Source: Diploptera punctata
Lineage: Eukaryota; Arthropoda; Insecta; Blattodea; Blaberidae
Direction of reading: 5' to 3'
DNA: 64,000 bases
Assembly (NCBI GenBank): GCA_030220185.1
Contig: JASPKZ010000425.1
Span: 1,141,501-1,205,500 of the forward strand
Shown here: one piece after another, positions 11,290 to 22,754 of the stretch
How positions within the stretch are numbered: the stretch's first letter is position 1
Layout: each line of letters starts with the position of its first letter
Program-made: the position numbers and the translations under genes
The notes under the pieces: model-generated
The model's database searches: none
The model's input: the letters and a program-made list of their open reading frames with translations, nothing else
Told to the model about the DNA's origin: nothing

Positions 11290-11805
11290 GCAATATCTCA
11301 TATGAAGAAGAAAGGATGTACATGCAAAAATATCTAGATTTTTAAGAATTTTAGGGTTAATAAATTCTATCTTCAAGCCACAGTTAGTCCAAAATCATTC
11401 AAGATTAAAAGTGTATAAAACACTGGCTCTTCCAACTCTTTTGTATGGTAGCGAAGTATGGACGTTGAAACAGAAGGATATACAGAGACTTAGATCTGCT
11501 GAAATGAGATATCTTCGGAGGACTGCATGATACACACTAATAGATCACAAAAAAAAATGAAGACATCTTAGAAGAATTACACATGGAATCTTTAGAAAAC
11601 AAAATTTCTGATTATAAGTCAAGATGGATACAACATGTTCATCGAATGGAAGATCACAGAATACCCAACAAATGTTAAGATATCAACCTGCAGGAAGAAG
11701 AAGACCAGGACGTCCACTCAAAAGACTTTTGGATGGTGTTTCTCTTGAGGCCGAAACAGGTCAACAAATGGCCTAAATTCGTGAATGTACTATGATGATG
11801 ATGAT
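11290..11805 (+). mobile_element. RTE-like LINE 3' fragment between two ATT arrays
   Basis: Translated pieces: KTLALPTLLYGSEVWTLKQK, LRSAEMRYLRRTA and RPGRPLKRLLDG, typical of the RTE region after the RT domain. The 3' end is a (GAT)n tail. It is flanked on both sides by ATT arrays, suggesting insertion into such an array or tail expansion. Confidence 0.7.
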
Positions 11806-11812
11806 GATCATT

Positions 11813-11814
11813 AA

Positions 11815-11870
<56 letters not shown>
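11813..11870. repeat. (ATT)n microsatellite
   Basis: About 19 copies directly downstream of the RTE fragment. Confidence 0.95.
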
Positions 11871-11873
<3 letters not shown>

Positions 11874-12504
11874 GCTCGGTCTGAAATATTTTCCCATGGT
11901 CGCTACTTGTTGAAATCACTTATAGGCTATATTAAACACATATATTATGCAGATTTTGTATTATTATTCGAGCTACATATCACAGTAAATCAGTGATAAT
12001 TATAATTATACCAATTAATTACGGTATACAATTTTAATACTGGATCAACTGCTCTACGTTCTGAGTTTTAATTGAAACTGAGGGGAGAATAGCAATGTGG
12101 CAACATCGTGGTAGTCGCGGCTGTCGAGATCTTTGTATTTTAATAACATATAACAGCTACGGGGAAATAAAGCGAGCCGCTTGTTAAGCATCATAGTGAG
12201 GCGAATACACTGTCAGCGTCCCATGTCCCATTCCCCTCTGCACTCATAGATAGCAGTGTCACGTGTTCTATTCCTGCATAAACACGACTGCAGTGCCCTC
12301 CGTCAACAACTGCGCTTGCTCCTCAAACGGGTAATAAAAATGAGTTTGAATTGGAAAATATAGCTGTTTGGCCTATATACTTATATTATACAGGCAGTTC
12401 GGAAATTACCATTACAAAATTCTAGAGCTGGTAGAGGGTACTGATAGATAAAGTTTTGAATATGAACTTTGTAAATGTACCGTTTTCATGCTGTAGGTAC
12501 AAGT
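11871..12504. other. Intergenic, no feature recognised
   Basis: Nothing coding or repetitive identified. Confidence 0.35.
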
Positions 12505-12690
12505 TCGCATTAAGCGTTTACATCTCCCGCGTCTGTCGGGGATAAATCGATAGTAAATCAATGTTTTATGACTCAATTAACTACATTTACACAACCCAAC
12601 ATCTACTGATTTCGTAACAGTGTCTAATGTCAACGGTAAAATAAAGAAACTTCACTTTGTCATTGTAAGAATAAAATGGTGCGAATGTAA
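12505..12690 (+). repeat. Left arm of a 1.8-kb-spaced inverted repeat
   Basis: ATTAAGCGTTTACATCTCCC through AAATAAAGAAACTTCACTTT is repeated in inverse orientation at 14085-14275 with roughly 80% identity. Could be terminal repeats of a decayed DNA transposon, or two independent copies. Confidence 0.6.
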
Positions 12691-13239
12691 AAGAACATAA
12701 TTCACAGGTACAATGTGTGCAACGAGCTAGTGGTCGCCATGTCTAACTGCTGTTGTAGTGGATTAGCACTAACCACAATGTTACATACATACATCATCAT
12801 CATCATCATCATCACTTGGTGACAGCTATTGGTGCTGTCCAGTGTGCCTTTTTCTGAGACTTGTGTTTGTCCCTTGTCGGCGAATTCGCGTGTGTATTCG
12901 TATTGGATTTAGCTGGTTTACCCTAGCCTACACGGCGATTTTATGGGGATTTATTTCGGTGTTTGGAGTAATGTAATATTTATATGGATATTTTTGCCAA
13001 GGCGAATAGATCTCGCTTGATTGGGGCATCGGAAACCGTGTCGCTGAAGAGATCAGCTCGATTCAGGACCGGAATGAGCCACGCCACTCTGCGCTGATCT
13101 TTCTGACCTTGGTTGCTTCATGCTAAGTACTATAGATTTATTTGGTCGAATATGTTTCTATGTGTAGTACGCCATTCTGAAAGATGTCCTATATTGCGTA
13201 CTATTTAATAGATTTTTATTAAACACAATGTGTACATTT

Positions 13240-14084
13240 AGAGTTTTCACCAGTCTTTTGTAATTTTGGTGAGAGGCTGAGTTCTGCTTTTGCATTTCAT
13301 TAGGTGGTACTTAAGAGCATGGCTCGTCGCAAAGCTTACATCTGCAGTCCTCCTTGGGGTCGTGGTATGCCGGATTCTGACATATTTTCCCGTGGAAACC
13401 ATGCGCGGCGAAGCGTGTGTATAGGTGGCGAAGTTGGAAGTTCGGTCCTTTCCACACATCAGTTTTCATCGTTTCTGTGTCCATTATTTCCATCGGTATT
13501 GCATTGGCTTTGTTTTGTCTCTCTTTGATGGCGTCTTTATATGCCTGGGTTTCTGGTAGATTGAAGCGAAGCTTGATGTCCTCAATGAAGTAGGGTTCAT
13601 GTGCTGTTCTGTAGGCGTAGCTATTTCTTGTGTACTTTGAGAGTGACAAAACCCTCTTGAGATATCTGGCTTTGACATTCTCCAATTTCTTGAGGTTTTT
13701 CGCTGTTAGGTGAATCCAAATTATCTGAATATCGTATGTGGCCGCTGGTGCTACCTGAGTTTTTGCGTACTATTGGGTTTCCATGATCATTTATGTTTTG
13801 AAACATGGTGGTGACCCTTTCCGTTATGATAGTATCAATATATGGTACCTTTGTGGCCTCATGAATCTCAGTTATCCTTGTGTAACGTGGGCCGAAAGTA
13901 TGATTTTTAGACATTTGTTTTGCAGTATCTGTAGTTTTTTTTGTGGCATTTCGCAAGGGTACTCAGAGATTCGCAGCCGTACAATAGCATACTACGGATC
14001 ACAGCTACATATAATGTGAGCTTGATCCTTCGGGACAGTGACGGCGACTTGAAAATTTGTTGCATACAGTTGAGAAGTTTGATT
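13240..14084 (-). mobile_element. Non-LTR retrotransposon ORF2 C-terminal fragment
   Basis: Three overlapping minus frames: an RT-thumb-like piece with YVAVIRSMLLYGCESL, then VKARYLKRVLSLSKYTRNSY, then a Cys-rich end (GKICQNPAYH, CRCKLCDEPC). The last two parts align with the plus-strand ORF at 21692-22159 and with 15165-15590, so this is one LINE family with a C-terminal zinc-knuckle-like segment. Frameshifted. Confidence 0.65.
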
Positions 14085-14275
14085 AGTTTGCGAATAAACA
14101 ATATTATTCTTACAGTGATAAAGTGAAGTTTCTTTATTTTTCTCTTGACATTGGATATTGTCATGAAACGAGAGGATATTGGGTTGTATAAATGTAATTA
14201 ATTGAGTCATAAATCAATAAGTCGTTATCAATTTATCCCTGGCAGATGCGGGAGATTTAAACGCTTAACCCATTC
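14085..14275 (-). repeat. Right arm of the inverted repeat
   Basis: Inverse of 12505-12690 (GAAGTTTCTTTATTTTTCTC and GGGAGATTTAAACGCTTAA). Sits directly at the 5' side of the minus-strand LINE fragment. Confidence 0.6.
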
Positions 14276-14577
14276 GCTTCAGGTTTAAATGCTCAACGGA
14301 TTTTCCCAGAAACCAGATTTAAGTTACCGTAAATTATATTGTATACTTTCAGACATTCCAAACAAACAAAAGATAACGATACTTGAGATCACAATAAGGG
14401 TGAAGGCAAAAACACATTCCACTACTATTCATAAATGTTAACAAAAAATTACCCTGCCAAGGGATGTACAAAATATTGCAAAATATATAACAGCAGAGTT
14501 AAGCGAGTGTACCTCGTCTTCTGAGTTGAAAGCCATTTAACTGCCGGCGAGTCTATCTCGATTTTTGAGGCGAATGG

Positions 14578-14580
<3 letters not shown>
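14276..14580. other. Intergenic, no feature recognised
   Basis: Nothing identified apart from A/T-rich sequence. Confidence 0.35.
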
Positions 14581-14641
<61 letters not shown>

Positions 14642-14672
14642 TAATAGTAATAATAATAATAATAATAATAAT
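14581..14672. repeat. (TAA)n microsatellite
   Basis: About 30 trinucleotide copies with small interruptions near 14641. Confidence 0.95.
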
Positions 14673-15165
14673 GAAGAGCAAGAATGCAAAATTACAAGAA
14701 AAGTTTTAGGTCCACAAGTCATAGGTGAAGCATTTAGACTCAGAAGTAAAAAGGAAATAAAAATATATACAGACATTCATAGTGATATTAGAAAACGAAG
14801 GTTAAAATTTTATGGCCATATTAAACGAATGAACTCAAATAGGCTTACAAAACAGATAATGGAATTCTACGAAAACAGAAGTAAAGCTCCAGTGGATACT
14901 AAGAAGTGGATTGATGAAGTCAAAAAGGACTTAAAATTGGCAGGAATTACTAAAGAAGATATCCCAAACAGAGATATATTTAGAATTAAGGTGAATAAGT
15001 GGCAAGTTGACCAAGAGAACAAACCGAAGAAAAAAAATGGAACAACTTGGACAGATGATAGAAAACAAGCTCATAGCAAAAGAATGAAAGAAATTTGGGC
15101 TCAAAGGAAACGCCTCTAAGTACTTTGCGTAGTCCTACATGGGCTCATCCGCAATCAAAAAAATA
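14673..15165 (+). mobile_element. LINE ORF2 C-terminus with intact last frame
   Basis: One frame runs ITRKVLGPQVIGEAFRLRSK through RRLKFYGHIKRMNSNRLTKQ to a stop at 15119 (KEIWAQRKRL). It is the tail of a LINE reverse transcriptase, 5' truncated just after the microsatellite. Only the last part starts with a Met (14829), which is not a real start. Confidence 0.65.
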
Positions 15166-15590
15166 ATGAAGAGCGCACAATGTGCATAATGTTAAGTTCA
15201 CCATGGTCCACCGTTCAGTCCCCTCCACAGGCCTCATGGACACGTCTGGCCTCCGACACGACACAACATGGTAACGGTCGCAGTGTTCAGCGCACAGCTC
15301 ACAGATGCACTGGGAGTCTGGTTCGTGATGTTTGTTGATCCTACAGATTCTATAATGGCACCCATGTGTTGCCATCCTCGTCATCAGATGTCCGAGGTCG
15401 CATTCTGCTTGTCTCCAATCCGTTGTCATCATAGCGTCCGTGGAGTAGAATTCCATTCAGATTTGGTCTTTCTTCCACCTTAGTTCCTCTATTGTGATGG
15501 ACTGCAGATCTTGTCGCAGCTCTTCAATATGGAAGGGTTCCCTCGCCAGTTCATATACGAGGCGTGACAGTGTGCGAATGGATTAATGCG
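15165..15590 (-). mobile_element. Non-LTR retrotransposon C-terminal fragment (Cys-rich)
   Basis: Minus frame with EFYSTDAMMTTDWRQAECDL and CICELCAEHCDRYHVVSCRR, homologous to the 21692-22159 ORF (EFYATDAM..., CKCKLCGSHCDRYKLLQCK). Truncated at its 5' side near 15590. Confidence 0.65.
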
Positions 15591-15739
15591 AACTTGTATA
15601 ACTGCAGCACGAAAACGGTACGTTTCCGGACAAAGGTTCCTATTCTAAACATGATCTATTCAGTCTACTCTACAAGCCCTAAGAAATACCAAATGGGAAT
15701 TTCTGCGTACTCTATATGTGTGTGTGTGTATATATATAT

Positions 15740-15954
15740 AATCATCATCATCCGGTATCATGGCAGCTGCCGCCGTCTTCCGGAAACCAAACGCCATTCC
15801 TCTCTGTCCATCCATTGATCTTCCTCCATTCCTCTGATATTCACAGCTGCTTGTACCCCTTCTATCCAAGTTTTTTTCGGTCTTCCTCTCTTCCTCCTTT
15901 CCCTTGGGATCCATTCCATAGCAATTTTTGGCAATCTTTGCTCTGGCATTCTTT

Positions 15955-15980
<26 letters not shown>
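15740..15980 (-). mobile_element. RTE-like LINE C-terminus plus (TG)n
   Basis: Minus frame RLPKIAMEWIPRERRKRGRP, then KKTWIEGVQ and MDREEWRLVSGRRRQ: the conserved RTE tail (W.P...RGRPK..W). A (TG)n run at 15954-15980 abuts its 5' side, and another short TG/TA run lies near 15715-15735. Confidence 0.65.
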
Positions 15981-15988
<8 letters not shown>

Positions 15989-16063
15989 AATTAGGAAATT
16001 TAATTATTTTGAATATTGTTTTATTCGTTGCATTAGTTCATCGCTGAGGCAACAACGTTAATA

Positions 16064-17571
16064 CACTGCTCAAAAAATTAGGGGATATTGTAGAATAACC
16101 TATTAAGACTATGTTTTTTGGAATAGTATTAGATGCAATCACTTTCTATTACTCCAAGATAATGTAAATAAGAGTTTGAAGTTGTTACGTAACCTCGGTA
16201 CCACACCAGAGGGCAGTGTCTGTACTGTTTATGTGAAAGGGCGGTGTGGGGGTGAATGTTTTGTTGCTGTTTTTAAATCCAGTCCAGTTTTCAGTTAGTG
16301 AATGACTTGCCTTAGGGACAGTGATGCCTCGACAACGTGATTTACCTGAACCAATGGCTTGGAGGGCCATAGGAAGGATGGAAGCTGGACAGACACAACA
16401 AGAGGTGGCACAAGCCATTGGGGTGTCTCAAAGCGTGATTTCCAGACTTTGGAATCATTTTCAAAGAACATACTGTTCACAGAAGAGCCGGACAAGGTCG
16501 ACCAAGGGCAACAACAGCAAGAGATGACCGTTACCTCTTGTTAACAGCCCGTCGGAATAGACAGCAGGATGCAACTCAACTGCGAAATACACTTCAAACA
16601 GCAACAGGACGCAGGGTGTCAACTCAAACTGTCCCTAATCGACTGCATGAAAGTGGTCTCTATGCCCGTAGGCCCATGGTGTGTACCAGGTTAACTCCAC
16701 AACACCGTAGAGATCGCAGAAACTGGGCGGAGGAACATCGTGGGTGGAGGTATGCTGAATGAAGATCAGTTCTTTTTTCTGATGAGTCGCGATTCAACGT
16801 GGAATGTGATAGTCGGCGTGTATTCATCTGGAGAGAAAAAGGGACACGAAACAATCCAGCTTTTGTACGTGAAAGATCCCCATATGGTGGCGGTGGATTG
16901 ATGGTGTGGACAGGAGTCAGTAGTGGTGGACGTACGGATCTCTACGTCATCCAAGGTGGTACTTTGACTGCGGTAAGGTATAGAGATGAGATTCTCCGAC
17001 CTTTTGTCGTGCCTTATGCTGGTGCCATAGGTGATTCTTTTCTTTTTATGGATGATAATGCACGACGCCACAGAGCTGGCTTGGTGGACGACATGCTGGA
17101 AGTGGAGGGTATCGAGCGTATGCAATGGCCAGCTTCCTCCCCGGACTTAAATCCGATTGAGCATGTGTGGGATGCATTAGGCAGGCGCATTGCAGGCAGA
17201 CCAGCACCTCCCACAACTGTTCCAGAGCTGCACATTGCTCTTATGGAAGAGTGGCCACGTATCCCCCAAGAACTCATTGCTAACCTCATTGCATCAATGC
17301 CACACAGGTGTGAGGCAGTGCTGGCCGTTCGAGGAGACCATACACCATACTAAAGAAACATTTTCACCCATGTTAATGTTGCTTTGTTTGTTTGCCATAT
17401 TCCTAATCAGGATCTCTTTGACATCTGGTGTGGTATAGAGGTTACGTAATGACTTCTAACTCTTGTTTACATTCTTTCGGAGTAATAGAAAGTGATTGCA
17501 TCTAATACTGTTCCTAAAAACATAGTCTTAATAGGTTATTCTACAATATCCCCTAATTTTTTTGAGCAGTG
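16064..17571 (+). mobile_element. Tc1-like DNA transposon, nearly full length
   Basis: Bounded by TA on each side and by terminal inverted repeats of about 130 bp beginning CACTGCTCAAAAAAATTAGG (left copy one A shorter) and running through CCTATTAAGACTATGTTTTT to TTACGTAACCTC. The interior encodes one transposase (separate entry). The TIRs are still ~90% alike, so the insertion is fairly young despite the broken ORF. Confidence 0.9.
16324..17353 (+). pseudogene. Tc1-type (DD34E) transposase, frameshifted
   Basis: Starts MPRQRDLPEPMAWRAIGRME with an N-terminal helix-turn-helix (QQEVAQAIGVSQSVISRLW). The frame shifts near 16470-16485 and then runs in the other phase, with one nonsense codon at 16760-16762. 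The catalytic triad is visible: D in LFSDESRFN, D in FLFMDDNARRHR, and E in LNPIEHVWD with 34 residues between the last two. C-terminal stop at 17353. About 340 residues in total, the usual length. Inactive as read because of the frameshift and the stop. Confidence 0.85.
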
Positions 17572-19300
17572 TACTTGACGTCGTTGCCTCCCCTGTAAGA
17601 CATCTCACGAAACTTTGAGGTCCAAGTAGTCCGAACACCATCTAACCATTTTAACTCATCCATGTCATTTGTCTTGTTTAGTATAAATGTATGAGAGAGC
17701 TTATCATTCATACGGAGAGTCTCTCCACGTCATTTTGTGTGTAAAAAAATTTAGTTTACAGTGCGTAATCCACTGTTTAAATGTTCTCCCGCAGGTTATT
17801 CCTATAAAGAGAGAAGATACATTTAAGGAAGAGAGAGAGGGGGGGAGGGGAAAAGAGAGTCATTCTCATTCGTTTCAATTCATGTTGTAGCCTATTTGCA
17901 TTAAATTAGGAAAAGGAAGAATATTGTTAATATCGGGGAGGGAGTGACGTAAATACTTCCTTGTACCCATTTTAAACCAAATGCATAGGCCTACTTCGAG
18001 TAACGAAAAGTAAATATTTCAATAACTACTAGGCCTTTTCCTTGTGCACTAATACAGTAGTTACGCTAGTGCTGCTAGCAGTCAACTGTTTCGCAATCAT
18101 CATGCACTTGTATTGCACACACAAAAAACATAATTTATAAGATTAAGAGTGAAGATTTAAGATATCCCGATTAACAATATAGATTACGAGATTACTTACT
18201 AAAAATATTTAAGAAGCCATAAAGATCCATGGGAAGCAAGGATGCAAAGATCCACTATTACACTGAGCAACAAAAAAGAAAATTTATTTTGTCTCAGAAA
18301 GAAAAATATGTGATTCTGATAACATTTTTTATCCTGAATATGATATCGGGTTTTCACCATCACGCAAGGTTTCCGAGAGACAGGAATTTATAATTTTGAA
18401 CACTTTAATATTTTCTACATTCGTAACTACACAATATTCGAACATTCGGACTCACCTAGAAAGTAAGAAATGACGATTTTCTGCTATATTTCGCCTGTGG
18501 AGCATCCCTCTTGATGGCCCAACAATAATCGGCCAGCATATTATATAGGATTCCATAGCTGAAATCATTTGAGTTAGCTCACTTGGTTTTATTTTACAAT
18601 GGACAAATGGACGAAAAAAGTTTATTAAAAAATATTATTTAAATCCATTAATTGAAATTTAAATAAAAAAAAACTGTGGGAGATGGAGAAATTCCGAATA
18701 CATATTTGAAAACACGATAAAAAACTGCATTAAATACAACTATTGGTACTCATGAGACAAAAATCATGTTGACCAGTATTATTAGCGTTAAGTCACGAGA
18801 ATGAAGCATGTGGCTCCGGCCGGAAAGTTTCTGACGTTAATTTTATAGAAACTTAAATTATACCTACGATAAAGAAATCCGCTGCCTAGGAATTTTCAAT
18901 CCATAATAAGATAGATGCCTTGCCATCTGAGCTACATAGAAAACTAATTTAAAAGAATACCGTATTCAGTTAAAAGTTATGACTCCGAGCCTGAGCAATA
19001 AAAGAAAGGGCAGAAGGGGCTAACAAGGAGGTTTGTAGCCCCCCCCTTGCGCCTATGAGCCCAACAAAAATGCGGTATGGGCCATGGGAGTAGAACCTGG
19101 TGTGTCGGATTTGGAAGACAACTTACATAACACCGTAAAGTAGGCTTTCATTTCACCCATCTCCATAATACTGAGATAGTGCAATATATATTTCAGGTAA
19201 TGGTTCTCAGGGCAGTCTACTCTTCCAGTCCGAATAAATAACAATTATAAAGATTCTGTCAAGAATTATCTTCACAAGTTTGCTAGTGTGAAATTGCTCT
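17572..19300. other. Intergenic 5' of GNL1, no gene seen
   Basis: No supported ORF or repeat. A purine run (GAGAGAGAGGGGGGGAGGGG) lies at about 17831 and a poly-C run near 19037. Otherwise plain A/T-rich sequence. Confidence 0.4.
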
Positions 19301-19303
19301 TAA

Positions 19304-19307
<4 letters not shown>

Positions 19308-19368
<61 letters not shown>
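19308..19368. repeat. (AT)n microsatellite
   Basis: About 30 dinucleotide copies. Confidence 0.95.
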
Positions 19369-19369
<1 letters not shown>

Positions 19370-19453
19370 TATTTTACAATAAGATGGATGCTTAATACGA
19401 TATTTTCACGATTTTTTTCGAAATCTTATTCAATTAACTGACTCTTTATCGAA

Positions 19454-19640
19454 ATCTTAAATATTCAATACATAAAAGTATTTCAATTAATAAATCTGCG
19501 AGTTAACGTTAAACAAAATAATATTGAGTTGTCATTCTTCACGATCTAAATACAATTTGAAAGTGGAAATCTTAAATATTCAATACATATAAATGTTTCA
19601 ATTAATAAATTCGCGAGTTAATCTTAAAAATAATATATAT
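19454..19640 (+). repeat. Imperfect direct duplication (~120-bp spacing)
   Basis: TCTTAAATATTCAATACATA plus the following ~45 bp occurs at about 19454 and again at about 19571, with few differences (TCTGCGAGTTAA vs TTCGCGAGTTAA). Confidence 0.75.
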
Positions 19641-19767
19641 TAATATTTGTCATAACGAAATTTATTTTTTTACTGAATAAAGTGTGAAAGTGGAATATCT
19701 TCGATGAACCACATGGCGGAAATACAGTAGTCACTGATTATTAGCCACGCCTCGTGATCATGTGGTA

Positions 19768-19791
19768 ATGGCAGCTTGTCTAGTGAATTAA
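19768..19791 (+). promoter_or_regulatory. Possible short upstream ORF before GNL1
   Basis: ATGGCAGCTTGTCTAGTGAA then TAA: seven codons, out of frame with the GNL1 start 60 bp downstream. It could affect translation if the transcript starts upstream of it; the transcription start is not known. Confidence 0.25.
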
Positions 19792-19850
19792 GAAGTAGGT
19801 TATTAAAAGTGAATTTATCCAGTGCCAACAGAGATAAATTAATATACAGA

Positions 19851-19957
19851 ATGCCTCAGGGTCGAAGGAAAGTTCCTTTTAGTGGAAAAGCAAAAAAAGT
19901 GCAACTGCAAGTGAAAAAACAGAAAAATATAGTTGACAGTTCTACGAGACATGGCAA
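19851..19957 (+). CDS. GNL1: GNL1 GTPase, exon 1 (start)
   Basis: Encodes MPQGRRKVPFSGKAKKVQLQ then VKKQKNIVDSSTRHGK. The basic N-terminus MPxxRKVPFSxKxKKxQL is the signature of the GNL1 (HSR1) branch of circularly permuted GTPases, which are nuclear/nucleolar proteins linked to ribosome assembly. The start is chosen because this ATG opens the conserved motif; the open frame upstream has no ATG. The donor is uncertain: GT at 19958 (CAA|GTTGTT) or 19961 both leave phase 2 and fit the next exon. The intron is about 6.3 kb. Confidence 0.8.
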
Positions 19958-20619
19958 GTTGTTTACAAAATTAAATAAACATTACTTTTTTTTTTCTGCA
20001 GTCAGTTTACGTAATATCACTATTTATTACCAGCATTAATAGGTTCCAACGTCTTTTAAAAACTGAAAAGAATTGAAGTAGTTATTATTTATCTGTTGTA
20101 TTGCTTTAATGCTTACCGACGTCTTTTAACAAAGTGATAAGAATTGAAGTAGTTAAAAATCTTTTGTATTGCTTTAGTGCGTATCTACCGTACCTAGGTA
20201 TCTAGGTTAGGAGTTTTGAATTTTTTAGACAATTGTAACAATAATATTAATCAATAAAAATATACAATTGTGGAATTCTATGCCATGTAGCCTATAAGTC
20301 TATATAAATTCAAATAAAAACCGAAAAACGCCCAAATTATTTTAGCACTAGTCATATATATAGTTTTTTAAAGAAAATTTGAGAAATTTCTTTAAATGAG
20401 AAATTGAGGTAAAAGTAACCTAAAATCTCCATATTTACAACGGAAAATATTGATTAGTCATTGCTCAAATAGAATAGCCAGCTTATAAAAAAAACATGCT
20501 AAGAAATGAACATCATCATCCATGCAAGTATTAGGCCGTATGGTCTGTTACAGTCTCAAAGAGGAATTGAATATGTTCACAATAATCCAGTTATAAGAAA
20601 TACACTATAAAACAAATGA
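19958..20619. other. GNL1 intron 1, unannotated part with a short direct repeat
   Basis: ACGTCTTTTAA...AGAATTGAAGTAGTTA occurs twice (about 20050 and 20128). A decayed RTE tail (CAAGTATTAGGCCGTATGG) lies at 20510-20575. No other feature. Confidence 0.5.
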
Positions 20620-20631
20620 TAGTCGCTGAGT

Positions 20632-20933
20632 GGGGCACGCCGTATCGTAGTGGTTAAGGCACTGAGCTACAAGCCGGAGGGTCGAGGGTTCAAGTCCCGT
20701 TGGGGTCAGGATTTTTAAACTGACCCAAACCCTCTGGCGGCACTATGGCCCTGGGGTCGACTCAGCCTCTAACGGAAATGAGTACCAGACGCTTGTTCTG
20801 GGGTAAAGGCGGCCGTCACGCAGGGCTGACAACCCGGCTGACATCAAGTGCCGATTGTCTAGAAAAAGTGGGAGCCTTAACCTCTTACTACCCCAAGGGC
20901 CTCCTGAGGCCTGTTGTGGGATCACTTTACTTT
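20632..20933 (+). mobile_element. SINE-A, full length
   Basis: tRNA-derived head with GTAGTGGTTAAGGCACTG (A-box-like) and GGGTTCAAGTCCCG (B box), body GGAAATGAGTACCAGACGCT, tail GGGATCACTTTACTTTT. Target duplication TAGTCGCTGAGT at 20620-20631 and 20934-20945. Confidence 0.9.
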
Positions 20934-21489
20934 TAGTCGCTGAGTACGCTGGGTTATTGCTATTGCCTTAATTTCACCAGGGTAAAGAAGAGTAATGTCC
21001 TGTACCAATTGAAGAAAATCCTCATTGAAAGAAGCATAGTCTTTTTGCCACAAAATTTAACACATAATAAATAAATAAGTTCCATTCATATTATCCAATA
21101 AACTATAAATTAATCTGGTGTACACTAACTTGCCCATTTTCTCACCTAGCTGCCCATTTTCTCAGCTAACAAAATTAATTGAGTATGTAAATCACAATCT
21201 AATGTCAGATTTCTAAAAAAATGAACTGTGTAGCCATGGTTACATACAATAAAAAATGCCATATATCCAACATTTGCTGTCCTGTTCTGGAGTTTAGTGA
21301 TACATACTTTCCAAAAATTACAAAATTTTCAAATGGTAAATTTGTGAGTATAAACATGTTAGGAATTGGCTATAGTAGGAACGTGTTTTATCATGTTGGC
21401 AGACATGATGCTAGCACTTACTAGTTTTTATTCTCCATGGAAACATTCGTAAACTCATACCTGGCATAAAATAGCTTACAATTGTCCTA

Positions 21490-21690
21490 TTTTTTTTTTG
21501 CAAATGCCCCAGGTTGTCTTTCGACATTCCTGGTGTTCTCTCCTGGCATGGCATACTTGTAACCCACTTCTGAGGTTGGGGCACCTGGAAGGCAGGGTTA
21601 CATTGCTCCGATGATATGATGGGTGATGATGATGATAATGGTGCACCAGGAGAGTCCCTAATCCTAAGCTTAATATAAGTTGAATATGAA
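21490..21690 (-). mobile_element. SINE-B-related tail segment
   Basis: Shares TGTAACCCACTTCTGAGGTT and CAGGAGAGTCCCTAATC with the long SINE-B copies at 23632 and 28265; the tRNA-like head is absent here. Confidence 0.6.
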
Positions 21691-21691
21691 A

Positions 21692-22159
21692 TGTTCGAAC
21701 CTAAATAAGGCAAACCTAGAGGAAATAGAGAAAGTCAAAGCACACTTTTTAAAGATAGCGCTAAGCATATCAAAATACATGCCTTCATGTCTAACATACA
21801 TACTGACAAAGGAACCATTCTTCATAGAAGAGGTCCACCTGGACCTTCTCGTGCCGGCAACAGATGCCTACAAAGAACTGCTGATGGAACTCAATGAGAA
21901 GAGAGAACAGATATGGCCTGAGTTCTACGCAACGGATGCGATGATCTACAGGGAATCGACAGCAGCCAGATATGACCTCAGACACACCGTGACAAGAGTC
22001 GCGGTCCATAGTTTCCACCACAGGATATGCACAACAGTGAAGCGCCATAACCCAGAAGAAAAGTGCAAGTGCAAACTATGTGGGTCGCACTGCGACCGAT
22101 ATAAACTATTACAGTGTAAAAATATAGGAACATCGATAACAGACTTCTGTAAGACATGA
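21692..22159 (+). mobile_element. LINE ORF2 C-terminal fragment with Cys-rich end
   Basis: Open frame from inside the coding region: LEEIEKVKAHFLKIALSISK, then TKEPFFIEEVHLDLLVPATD, then EFYATDAM, ending in a Cys/His cluster (CTTVKRHNPEEKCKCKLCGS, HCDRYKLLQC). Same family as 13240-14084 and 15165-15590 but the least damaged. I could not name the clade. Confidence 0.65.
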
Positions 22160-22189
22160 AAACAATTCTTTCTACATGGCCATTGGCTG

Positions 22190-22396
22190 CAATAATACCT
22201 ATTATTAATATGAATGATGATGATTGCGATGGTTATATGGGACCGTTTGGGCCTTAAAGTTTTCCTGACATTTGTCTTATAGGCGAGGAAAAATCCCAAT
22301 AAAACCTCACCCAGAAAAACTGTCCCGACCGGGGATCGAACCTGGGCCCGCTGCTTGACAAGGCATCACGCTACCTCGAGACCACAGCGGTGGAGA
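22190..22396 (-). mobile_element. SINE-B copy
   Basis: Minus-strand head GTGGTCTCGAGGTAGCGTGA and GGGCCCAGGTTCGATCCCC; body GGGACCGTTTGGGCC in inverse; 3' truncated. Confidence 0.75.
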
Positions 22397-22754
22397 TTGT
22401 CCTATATTAATGTTTTTGTATATAATGTATTTCTTTGGTATTTTTGTGGAAGCAGAGTAGAGGAGGAAGCATGATAAACCTATTCTACAATTATTATTGA
22501 TGTGTCCATATACTACTATTCTTCCCATTATTGTTTTATATATAATTTTATTTATTGTAACTAAAAGCTCATTTTCCTTGGCTTATATATCTATTTTAAA
22601 AATTTATTGTAAAATTGAGCCCAAATATTTAAAGTTTATTTTTAATTTTATGTTCTTCAATTTCAGTTTCTCATTTGGCCTAATGTTAATAACATTAATA
22701 CAGTATTTTAAATAATAATTTTCAGTGCACATAATTTTTAAAGTTTATATAGGA

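Noticed and set aside
11191..11376. Open frame with a long poly-isoleucine run (minus)
   Set aside because: It is the translation of the (TTA)n microsatellite; same for the poly-tyrosine/leucine frame at 14579-14776.
17831..17850. Purine run as a regulatory element of GNL1
   Set aside because: Two kilobases upstream, low complexity, no supporting motif.
19776..19850. GNL1 start further upstream in the same frame
   Set aside because: The upstream in-frame stretch has no ATG and does not resemble GNL1; the ATG at 19851 opens the conserved MPxGRRKVPFS motif.
22307..22528. Minus frame of 73 codons at SINE-B
   Set aside because: SINE-B tRNA-like head translated; the same type of shadow occurs at 6149-6397 and 28297-28602.
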